NCBI GenBank assembly: GCA_003520455.1
Contig: DOUV01000006.1
Location: 1-8,799, forward strand
Origin: Chloroflexota bacterium
GTDB taxonomy: Bacteria > Chloroflexota > Anaerolineae > Ardenticatenales > Ardenticatenaceae
Reading direction: 5' to 3'
DNA: 8,799 bases
Shown: in pieces, positions 1 through 5,846 of the stretch
Position numbering within the stretch: position 1 is the stretch's first letter
Layout: each line of letters starts with the position of its first letter
Notes under the pieces: model-generated
Seen by the model: the letters and a program-made list of their open reading frames with translations, nothing else
Databases searched by the model: none
What the model was told of the DNA's origin: nothing
Translations under genes and position numbers: made by a program

Positions 1-1
1 A

Positions 2-73
2 GCTGCCTCGGCCGCGGGCGAGGGCGCCACCGCCGCGCTGATGATCCGGGAGTATCTGAAGGAGGTCGGCTAA
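2..73 (+). CDS. Thioredoxin-reductase-like flavoprotein, C-terminal end (partial)
   Basis: Only the last 23 codons are inside the window; the gene starts to the left. The visible tail contains AAGEGATAALMIREYL followed by KEVG and a TAA stop. An A-x-G-E-G-A-x-A-A tract followed by a short amphipathic helix is the usual C-terminus of thioredoxin reductases and related FAD/NAD(P)H-dependent disulfide oxidoreductases, where it forms the last FAD-contacting segment and helix. The neighbours support this: the next gene is a peroxiredoxin-like protein that would need a reductant, and the stop lies about 60 bp before it, so both probably belong to one operon. The catalytic CxxC region is not visible, so a ferredoxin-NADP reductase-like or other member of the family cannot be excluded. 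Confidence 0.72.
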   Translation, partial: AASAAGEGATAALMIREYLKEVG

Positions 74-132
74 GATTGCAGGCATGCACCCAGCCAGTCG
101 ATGGTTCACGGGAACGGGGCTTCGGAGAGACG

Positions 133-693
133 ATGATCGTGCAACCAGGTGAGACGGCACCGGATTTCACCCTGAAGTCGGTCGAGGGACCACCGATCGC
201 CCTGGGCGAGATACTGTCTGGCGGGCGGAATGCCCTGCTGGTCTTCTTGCGCCACCTGGGCTGACTGCCCTGCCGCGAGCATGTGGCGCAGTTGCGCCAT
301 CGGCAGGAAGAACTCACCTGGCTGAACGCCCAGGTGCTGCTCATCTCCTTCGGTACCAACGCCTGGGCCCGAGCCTGGCTGCGGGAGACCGGGGCCCCCT
401 TTCCGTTGCTCATCGACCCGCAGCGGCGTGTCTATCGCGCCTACGGCCTCAAGCGCTCGATCCTTCGCGTGTGGAGCCTCAAGGTGTTGTGCCACTACCT
501 GCGCTTGATGCGCGCTGGCCGCCGCTTGCGCCCGATCCAGGGCGATCCTCACCAACTCGGCGGAGACGTTATCGTGGATACATACGCTGTGGTCCGCCTG
601 GCTCACCAAAGCAGCGACCCCACCGACCGGCCGCCGGTGGAGACCCTGCTGGCGGTGCTGCGCGAGATTGAGAAGGAAAGGAAAAGGTCGTGA
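133..693 (+). CDS. Peroxiredoxin-like selenoprotein (AhpC-TSA_2 / SelU-like), Sec at TGA 262-264
   Basis: Predicted 186-residue thioredoxin-fold protein, probably a cytoplasmic thiol/selenol peroxidase or reductase. The frame is interrupted only by TGA 262-264, which would be Sec44. The surrounding peptide is FLRHLG-U-LPC-REHVAQLR. Family members normally read FLRH-x-G-C-x-x-C-REH there, so the TGA replaces the first catalytic Cys of a CxxC pair (U44, C47). Family features continue beyond it: WARAWLRETGAPFPLLIDP, VYRAYGL, then GDPHQLGGDVIVD and SSDPTDRPPVETLL near the C-terminus, as expected for AhpC-TSA_2 proteins. The ATG at 133 is preceded by GGAGAG and leads directly into the family start (GETAPDF); a TTG at 76 would add 19 unlikely residues. 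The TGA stop overlaps the next gene's GTG by 4 bp (GTGA). The family is clear; the substrate is unknown. Ordinary gene callers would split this into two fragments. Confidence 0.88.
270..306 (+). promoter_or_regulatory. Candidate bacterial SECIS element for Sec44
   Basis: A hairpin lies just downstream of the in-frame TGA 262-264. The upper stem pairs 284-289 (TGGCGC) with 294-299 (GCGCCA) and closes an AGTT loop, with G in the second loop position. A lower stem pairs 270-275 (CTGCCG) with 301-306 (CGGCAG). The apical loop begins 25 nt after the TGA. Bacterial SECIS elements recognised by SelB are coding-region hairpins directly after UGA, with a G early in the apical loop and a loop distance of roughly 16-37 nt; this one fits. 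The structure was paired by eye and no folding energy was computed. Confidence 0.7.
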
Positions 694-1652
694 CGCTGGG
701 AGACATGCTTGTTGGGGCACGCGAGAGAACTTTGAACCTGGCGCTGGGGGTGCGACCGGGCGAAATCCTCAATCCGGCCATCTCGGAGCCGGCCCTCCAG
801 GAGAGTCAAGACATTGCGGCAGAGTTGAAGCAAGCCATCACCGCCTTCAAAGCAAGCGCCTTCGACGGTCATCAGGGAAACGACACAATCCTGCGCCAGA
901 GCGCGGCCTACATCACCTACCGCACCACCTGCTCGCCACAACTGCGTGAGCTTGACTTGACGACGCTCACCACCCGCGAGGAGCGGCTGGCGTTCTGGAT
1001 TAACCTGTACAATGCCCTCGTGATCGATGCCGTCATCGCATTGGGGGTGCAACACAGTGTGACCGAGGGACGCGCCGGGGTGCTCACGTTTTTCCGCCGC
1101 GCGGCCTATATCGTAGGCGGGCAACGCTTCAGTTGCGAGGACGTCGAACATGGGATCTTGCGGGCCAATCGCGGCCATCCCATCCTTCCAGGCCCGCAGT
1201 TCGGACCCTCCGACCCGCGGCGTGCCTCTGTGATCGCGCCCGTCGATCCTCGAATCCATTTCGCGCTCAACTGTGCCAGCCGCTCGTGCCCGCCCATCGG
1301 TGTGTACAGCGCCGGGCAGATTGATGCGCAGCTCGATCTGGCGACCGCCAACTTCCTGGCCGCCGATGTCGCTGTTGACCCGGCCTCCGGATCGATGCAC
1401 CTCTCGTCGATCTTCCGCTGGTACGCCGGCGACTTCGGTGGCCGCGCAGGCCTGATCGCCTTCCTGCTGCGCCACCTGCGCGACGACGAGCACCGCGCCT
1501 GGTTGCTGAAGCACCGGGAATCGGCCCGTTTCGTCTACCGGCCGTACGACTGGTCCTTGAATGTTTGGGGCTCTTCACAGTACAATGACCGGCGTATGGC
1601 TGCCAACAAACGTACCGATACCGAGGTGAGGCCGAAACATGAACGACCCTGA
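690..1652 (+). CDS. DUF547 domain protein
   Basis: Predicted 320-residue protein of the DUF547 family, whose biochemical function is not established. Recognisable family blocks are RLAFWINLYNALVIDAVI (about residues 99-116), HFALNCASRSCPPIGVYSA (190-208, with conserved Cys195 and Cys200), SSIFRWYAGDFGG (239-251) and the terminal YDWSLN (286-291). No signal peptide or membrane segment is evident, so it is probably cytoplasmic. It starts with GTG at 690, overlapping the stop of the selenoprotein before it by 4 bp, behind a purine-rich AAGGAAAGG ribosome-binding region. Its end overlaps the next selenoprotein gene by 14 bp. Being sandwiched between two thioredoxin-fold selenoproteins, and having the NCASRSC cysteine pair, suggests a thiol-linked role; that is inference from context. 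About 29 residues after YDWSLN look like an unconserved tail. Confidence 0.88.
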   Translation: MTLGDMLVGARERTLNLALGVRPGEILNPAISEPALQESQDIAAELKQAITAFKASAFDGHQGNDTILRQSAAYITYRTTCSPQLRELDLTTLTTREERLAFWINLYNALVIDAVIALGVQHSVTEGRAGVLTFFRRAAYIVGGQRFSCEDVEHGILRANRGHPILPGPQFGPSDPRRASVIAPVDPRIHFALNCASRSCPPIGVYSAGQIDAQLDLATANFLAADVAVDPASGSMHLSSIFRWYAGDFGGRAGLIAFLLRHLRDDEHRAWLLKHRESARFVYRPYDWSLNVWGSSQYNDRRMAANKRTDTEVRPKHERP

Positions 1653-2340
1653 CCTGCTGTCGCGCTACAACTACGCCGAGTTCGTTCCCGAGAAATTCGA
1701 GCCCTGGCTCAACTTTGAAGCCAGTCCTCCGCTCGGCCGGCCAGCGCCCGACTTCCCTCTGTGGGAGTTGGACGGTAGCGAGACGCGCCTGAGCGCCATC
1801 TGGTCGCAACATGCTTACACCATCGTTGAGTTCGGCAGTTTCACCTGACCATACTGTGGGATGGCGGCGCCATCCATGAATGCCATCGCCGAGCGCTTTG
1901 CAAGACAAGGGGTCGGGTCGATCTTCCTCTACACGCATGAGGCCCATCCCGGTGAGTACTACCCGCACCTTACCTCGATGGAACAAAAATCCCGCCACGC
2001 CCGCGCCTTGCGGGACGTGTTGGGCGTCACGCGACCGATTCTACTCGATTCGCTGGACGGCGCGTGCCACCGCACCTACGGGTCGATGCCCAATATGAGT
2101 TGGATTTTCACTCGCGCGGGGGTCCCAGTCTACAAATCCGACTGGACCGACGCCCGGAGCGTTGCCAACGCTGTCGAGTTTTTCGTGGATGTCCTCGACC
2201 GGCGGAAGAGTGGGGAACGGCTGGCACCCTTTCGGGTGGAGCGGCTCGACTTCCGGACGCAGGACCGAGAGGCATTCTACCGGGGGCTCGAGCGCAACGG
2301 TCCCAAGGCAGTGCGGGAATATCGGGCGGCGTTTGGTTAG
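1639..2340 (+). CDS. Deiodinase-like thioredoxin-fold selenoprotein, Sec at TGA 1846-1848
   Basis: Predicted 233-residue protein. The frame is open from ATG 1639 to TAG 2338-2340 except for TGA 1846-1848, predicted Sec70. The local peptide VEFGSFT-U-PYC-GMAAPSMN resembles the FGSCTUPPF active site of iodothyronine deiodinases and their bacterial relatives. Downstream, GSIFLYTHEAHPGE (deiodinase family: YIEEAHPSDG-like) and ILLDSLDGACHRTYGSMPN also match that family's thioredoxin fold. The U-x-x-C arrangement (U70, C73) resembles redoxins more than vertebrate deiodinases, so a general selenol-disulfide or peroxide-reducing activity is more likely than deiodination; substrate unknown. The ATG at 1639 has a GAGGTGAGG ribosome-binding site 8 nt upstream and overlaps the DUF547 gene by 14 bp. 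No signal peptide is visible. Without Sec decoding the product would be a 69-residue stub lacking the catalytic motif. Confidence 0.87.
1859..1875 (+). promoter_or_regulatory. Candidate bacterial SECIS element for Sec70
   Basis: A perfect 7-bp stem, GGATGGC (1859-1865) with GCCATCC (1869-1875), closes a GGC triloop. The loop starts 17 nt after TGA 1846-1848, the same spacing I count from memory for E. coli fdhF, and has G in its first two positions. It lies inside the coding sequence, as bacterial SECIS elements do. The pairing is plain in the sequence; recognition by SelB is inferred. Confidence 0.72.
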
Positions 2341-2383
2341 TTCGGCTCCACGGCCGAGACCCGGCGCCAGGAAGTGGTCTCAT

Positions 2384-2644
2384 ATGGCTGGCATAATCCG
2401 TTCACTGTGGGAGATGTTGGTTGCTCCGGGAGACTCCGATCGCGCCACGGCGCCAACCTGCGATGAGTGCTTCGCGATTTTAGAGTATCTGGCGGATACA
2501 GCCGCCGCCGGGGGTGACTCAGAGGCTCTCCGGCAGGCAGCACGGCGCCACCTCACCCAGTGCCCGAACTGCCGCAAGCACCACCTGCGTCGCTTGCAGG
2601 AATTGGAGTCGGAACTGGCGAACTCGAGCCCTCGTGATACCTGA
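2384..2644 (+). CDS. Small zinc-ribbon / zf-HC2-like protein
   Basis: Predicted 86-residue hypothetical protein and the last gene of the + strand redox operon. It carries Cys26-x2-Cys29 and a His56-x3-Cys60-x2-Cys63 motif (HLTQCPNC), the H-x3-C-x2-C pattern of zinc-binding anti-sigma (zf-HC2-like) domains. Two further His follow at 66-67, then a charged, probably helical tail. No membrane segment is seen, so it would be a soluble zinc or redox-sensing protein; whether it binds a sigma factor is unknown. The ATG at 2384 was chosen over an upstream one because the earlier part would overlap the selenoprotein gene by about 180 bp and looks out of frame; AGGAAG lies about 10 nt upstream. The start is 43 bp after the selenoprotein stop. 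It is convergent with the large regulator gene, only 4 bp separating the stops. Confidence 0.72.
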   Translation: MAGIIRSLWEMLVAPGDSDRATAPTCDECFAILEYLADTAAAGGDSEALRQAARRHLTQCPNCRKHHLRRLQELESELANSSPRDT

Positions 2645-2648
2645 GGGG

Positions 2649-5588
2649 TCAAGAAGATGCGAACTGGCGCACCAGTTCGTCGAGTCTTCGCGCTTTCCCC
2701 CGCTCCTGAGCCGCGGCCGCCTGCTGCGCGGAAAGTTGGAGGGCCAACTCAGAGAGAAGATGTTCGGCCCGATCTCGAGTCGTCTTTGAATTGGCCGGGT
2801 GGTGAAGGACAAGCACCAACATTTCGATTGCCCGCGCTTTTTCCCCGTCCTGCGCCAGGAGCGCAGCGATCGAGGTCACTATGTGCAGGACCGCATGGAC
2901 CGTCTTTATATTCGCCATGATTTTTAAGGCTTCCCGGAAGTAGTGCCCGGCGGGCCGATATTCTCCCAGCGCATACGCGACCTCGCCCAGATTATTGAGG
3001 CAGGCGCCAATTCCAAGCTGGTCATTGAGCCTGGTACGAAAGGCGAGGCTCTCCTGATAAAATTGTTTGGCTTCAGCATACTCTTTCAGAAAATACGCCA
3101 CATTGCCCAGGTTATTGAGAACCCGCGCCATCAGGAGTTGTTCTTCCATCGCCCGGCAAATCGCGAGACTGTCCTGGAAGAGTTGTTTCGCCTCCAGATA
3201 CTCTCCCGTCCACGTAGCCACAGTGCCCAGGTAGAGGAGGGCTCGGGCTGTTCCGTATCGATCACCGACCTCTCTCGAAATCGCAAGACTCTTTTGATGA
3301 TACTGCCTGGCCTCTGCATACTCTCCCCGGCTAAATGCCAGACTGCCCAGGTAGAGAAGCGGGAAGGACAGCCCTGGCCGGGCACCCCAATGGCGCAAGA
3401 GAGACAGACTCGTCTGCAGAAACTCCCCGGCTTGCGCATATTGACCGAGTTCGATACAAAATGCGCCCCGTCGCGCCAGAATCTGACCGAGGAGGAGGCC
3501 CGTTGGTCTTTGAAGCTCCTCCACCTGTTCGATCTGCCCGCGCAGTTTCTCCACGGCGCGCCCGAAGGTTTCCTCTCCCTCCTGAAACCACCCGCGCACT
3601 TCGTAGAAGTGCCGAAGGCTTTCCAGGGATTTCGCGATTTCCGCTTCCTTTCCCCTGGCGATCGCCCACCGCCAACTCGCCCGAACATTGTCAATCTCCG
3701 CGCCGATTTCCTCCAGCGCCGCCTCGCATCGTGACCCCGTCAGGTCACTTTCCCGTTGCTCGAGAAAGGCCGCGTAGTAGCCGCAGTGCAGCTCCTGGAT
3801 CATCTCCTCTTCCCCAGGCACCGCCTGGAGTTTCTGCTGCGCGTACTGCCTGAGGACCTCGTGCACCTCAAACCGTCCCGCGGCGTCGCAGCGCAACAGC
3901 GATTTGCGCTCCAACGCCGAAAGGACGAGACGAGAGGCGGCCGCCACGCGTGCGGCCGCCTCTTGCCGAAAGCCACCCCGAAAGACCGACAGCCGCCGGA
4001 AGACACGCTGCTCCTCGTCCGAAAGCAACGCCCACGAGTGGTCGAACGCTGCCCGCAGGCTGCGGTGGCGGGGAGGCACATCTCGGAGGGTCGTGCGCAG
4101 GAAGTCCAGGTTGCGTTCAAGCGCCTCGGCGATCTCACGGCACGACCGCTCCCCCACCTGCGCCGCCGCCAACTCAATCCCCAGCGGCATCCCCGACACC
4201 AGCTTGCAGATGCGAACCACGAAGGATTCTTCTTCTGAAGGCGAGAACCGCCAGTCAAGCTGCCGTGCGCGCTGCAGAAACAACTGCACGGCGCTGTACC
4301 TCACCCCACTCCCCCCGCCCCCCTCTCCCCTCTCCTGGCAGGAGAGGGGAGAGGGGGCTACGGTGGTGCGGGATGAGGTCGGATACGCCAACCCTTCGAT
4401 CGCGAAGAGCCATTCGGCCCGCAGGTTCAGCCGCTCGCGAGACGTGACCAGCAGTTTCACCTCCGGTGCCCCCTCCAGGAGATCCACAATCAGGTCTGTC
4501 CCCTCCAGGAGATGCTCGAAATTGTCCAGCACCAGGAGTAGCTCCTTCGCCCCCAGGTACTTGAGCAACTGCACTTTGGGCTCTTCGCGGCCGTAGAAGG
4601 AGCAGCCCAGGGCGTCGGCGACGGCGGGAATCACGTGCTCGGGTGAACTGACCGGGGTCAGGGGAACAAAGGTGACCCCATGCAGGAAGGCATCAACATG
4701 CTGTGCCGCCGCCTGGATGGCCAGACGCGTCTTGCCGATTCCGCCGGGCCCCACGAGGGTCACCAGCCGGCAGCCCGGATCCGCCAGCCGCCGGGCCAAC
4801 GCTTCCAGTTCTGCTTCCCGGCCGACGAAGCTCGTGGGTTGCAGTGGCAGATTGTGCCGGCGCACCGGCGCCACCAGAATGCGCTCGTAGAGCGCCTGCG
4901 TCTCCTGCGAGGGCTCCGCCCCGAATTCTTCGGCCAGCACCCGCCGGCACGATTCGTACTGCGCCAGGGCGGCGCCACGCTGCCCAGTCCGGGCCAGCAG
5001 CCACATCACCTGCCGGTGGGCCTCTTCGCGCCAGGGGTCCAACGCCAGCAGGCGCATGGCCCAGCGGAGGCCTGCCCGGTACTCACCGCGGCCGGTGTGG
5101 TAGGCGATGAGTTCCTGCAACACCCGGGTGGCCCGCTGGTACCAGCTCTCGCGTTGCACCACCAGCCAGGTCTCGAACTCGGGACACCCCTCCAGCTCGA
5201 GCCCCGCCAGGAATTCCCCGCGATACAACTCGGCCGCCGCGGCGAGGGCAGCGGGCTCCCCCTGGGCCACCAGGTCCACGAAGGCCACCGTGTCCAGCCA
5301 AAAGCGGGGGCCGGGGCGGAATTGCACGCTGTGGCGATCAACCTGGAGGCAGCCAGGCAGCAGGGTGGCCAGTCTGTGCAGCACCCAACTGAGGTTGGCC
5401 CGGCCGCGAGCTTCTGTCTTCTCGCCCCAGAACAAATCCGCCAGGTGGCTGCGGGAGACGGGGCGAGCCTGCAGCGCGAGGTAGGAGAGCACCGCCAGCG
5501 CCTTGCGGGACTTGAAGCCGCGCACGGGCTTTCCCTCGCGCTCCACCTGCACGGCTCCGAATAACCGCAGATGGAAGATGGCTTCCAT
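2649..5588 (-). CDS. AfsR/SARP-type regulator: BTAD + NB-ARC ATPase + TPR
   Basis: Predicted 979-residue cytoplasmic transcriptional regulator. Domains in order: an OmpR-like winged helix (about 1-100, starting FHLRLFGAVQV), a bacterial transcriptional activation domain (about 100-245, with LALDPWREEAHRQVMWLLA), an NB-ARC/STAND ATPase (about 253-590) and TPR repeats (about 690-890, G-Y-A-E-A type units). ATPase motifs visible are Walker A GPGGIGKT (280-287), Walker B LLLVLDNFE (350-358), the LLVTSRE sensor (379-385), GMPLGIELAA (466-475) and an MHD-like VHEVLRQYA (575-583). SARP proteins bind heptamer direct repeats upstream of -10 boxes and activate RNA polymerase; STAND ATPase and TPR parts usually sense a ligand or partner. 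A strong AGGAGGGG site precedes the ATG. Residues 404-430 are encoded by an inserted palindromic repeat. Its likely targets are the divergent promoters at 5783 and 7159. The effector is unknown. Confidence 0.9.
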   Translation of the reverse strand: MEAIFHLRLFGAVQVEREGKPVRGFKSRKALAVLSYLALQARPVSRSHLADLFWGEKTEARGRANLSWVLHRLATLLPGCLQVDRHSVQFRPGPRFWLDTVAFVDLVAQGEPAALAAAAELYRGEFLAGLELEGCPEFETWLVVQRESWYQRATRVLQELIAYHTGRGEYRAGLRWAMRLLALDPWREEAHRQVMWLLARTGQRGAALAQYESCRRVLAEEFGAEPSQETQALYERILVAPVRRHNLPLQPTSFVGREAELEALARRLADPGCRLVTLVGPGGIGKTRLAIQAAAQHVDAFLHGVTFVPLTPVSSPEHVIPAVADALGCSFYGREEPKVQLLKYLGAKELLLVLDNFEHLLEGTDLIVDLLEGAPEVKLLVTSRERLNLRAEWLFAIEGLAYPTSSRTTVAPSPLSCQERGEGGGGSGVRYSAVQLFLQRARQLDWRFSPSEEESFVVRICKLVSGMPLGIELAAAQVGERSCREIAEALERNLDFLRTTLRDVPPRHRSLRAAFDHSWALLSDEEQRVFRRLSVFRGGFRQEAAARVAAASRLVLSALERKSLLRCDAAGRFEVHEVLRQYAQQKLQAVPGEEEMIQELHCGYYAAFLEQRESDLTGSRCEAALEEIGAEIDNVRASWRWAIARGKEAEIAKSLESLRHFYEVRGWFQEGEETFGRAVEKLRGQIEQVEELQRPTGLLLGQILARRGAFCIELGQYAQAGEFLQTSLSLLRHWGARPGLSFPLLYLGSLAFSRGEYAEARQYHQKSLAISREVGDRYGTARALLYLGTVATWTGEYLEAKQLFQDSLAICRAMEEQLLMARVLNNLGNVAYFLKEYAEAKQFYQESLAFRTRLNDQLGIGACLNNLGEVAYALGEYRPAGHYFREALKIMANIKTVHAVLHIVTSIAALLAQDGEKARAIEMLVLVLHHPANSKTTRDRAEHLLSELALQLSAQQAAAAQERGKARRLDELVRQFASS
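4299..4379. repeat. Palindromic interspersed repeat inside the regulator gene
   Basis: An 81-bp palindrome-like element. The core is a perfect 19-bp inverted repeat, 4319-4337 against 4339-4357, around a single G at 4338, rich in CCCCTCTCC/GGAGAGGGG. Imperfect outer arms (ACCTCACCCCAC on the left, GATGAGGT on the right) continue the symmetry. Its 81 bp is a multiple of 3 and is read in frame as residues 404-430 (Ser/Gly/Arg-rich), which resemble no part of the NB-ARC fold. It looks like a MITE or REP-type insertion tolerated in the linker between the nucleotide-binding and helical subdomains. Other copies in the genome cannot be checked here. Confidence 0.75.
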
Positions 5589-5652
5589 GGCCCCTCCTTG
5601 CTACCTGGCAAGAACCTGGACGGGGTTTTTCTCAAGCCTGGCGGAATGCCCT

Positions 5653-5681
5653 ACCTTAACACACTCTCATGGCGAGAGCAA
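5653..5681 (-). promoter_or_regulatory. Possible sigma70-type promoter of the regulator gene
   Basis: On the - strand, TTGCTC (5681-5676) is followed after 17 bp by TAAGGT (5658-5653), a plausible -35/-10 pair about 65 bp before the regulator's ATG. A small inverted repeat, CTCTC/GAGAG (5664-5678), falls between the boxes and could be an operator. Matches to consensus are modest and this is a weak prediction. Confidence 0.3.
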
Positions 5682-5734
5682 GAAGGGAAACGGTCTCACG
5701 GGCGAACACCTCTTCAGCGACCTGCTCTGAAGTT

Positions 5735-5841
5735 TTGCTTGTGCACGCAGGAAGAATTTCAAGACCCGGTATGCGAAGAAGTCTAAGAGTAGCCTAAGAG
5801 TCGCGCTGTAGATTGGGTGCGGAAGCAGGTCGAGAGGGCGC
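5735..5841. repeat. Direct repeat, copy A (~107 bp)
   Basis: Aligns with 7110-7217 with about 9 mismatches and one 1-nt indel (roughly 91% identity by eye). The conserved stretch starts near TTGCTTGTGC, includes GGAAGAATTTCAAGACCCGG and the tandem heptamers, and ends at CAGGTCGAG followed by GGGCGC. The flanks on both sides are unrelated, so this is a discrete duplicated unit that carries a promoter rather than part of a longer duplication. Confidence 0.85.
5783..5814 (+). promoter_or_regulatory. Candidate SARP-dependent promoter, copy A
   Basis: CTAAGAG (5783-5789), a 4-bp spacer TAGC, CTAAGAG (5794-5800), 8 bp, then a -10-like TAGATT (5809-5814). SARP activators such as AfsR and ActII-ORF4 bind 7-bp direct repeats with 11-bp periodicity ending 8 bp before the -10 box, and this layout matches exactly. 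The bases that would form a -35 box (about 5786-5791) do not resemble TTGACA, consistent with activator dependence. Transcription would start near 5821 and run towards the small gene at 5952. The site lies divergently upstream of the SARP gene. Confidence 0.62.
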
Positions 5842-5846
5842 CCCTG

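Noticed and set aside
76..132. TTG start at 76 for the peroxiredoxin-like gene
   Set aside because: It adds 19 residues unlike the family; ATG 133 has a GGAGAG site and leads straight into the GETAPDF start.
262..264. TGA as a true stop, making 133-264 and 283-693 two fragments of a pseudogene
   Set aside because: The TGA is at the catalytic position of a CxxC-type motif, the frame and homology continue without another defect, and a SECIS-like hairpin follows; a second case in the same operon shows the same pattern.
603..1514. 303-codon open frame on the - strand opposite the DUF547 gene
   Set aside because: Antisense shadow in GC-rich DNA; its peptide shows no domain, and the + strand frame has clear DUF547 motifs.
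133..2644. General reassignment of TGA to an amino acid (genetic code 4 or 25)
   Set aside because: TGA also ends several genes at positions expected from family lengths and 4-bp overlaps (691-693, 1650-1652, 2642-2644, 8572-8574).
2645..2648. Terminator between the redox operon and the regulator gene
   Set aside because: The convergent stops are only 4 bp apart and no hairpin with a T-tract was found there; any terminator would be inside a coding region.
2943..3734. 263-codon + strand frame
   Set aside because: Repetitive antisense of the TPR-coding region of the regulator; the repeats come from the TPR units, not from a separate gene.
4680..5564. 294-codon + strand frame
   Set aside because: Antisense of the BTAD and Walker A region of the regulator; His/Gln/Gly-rich with no motif.
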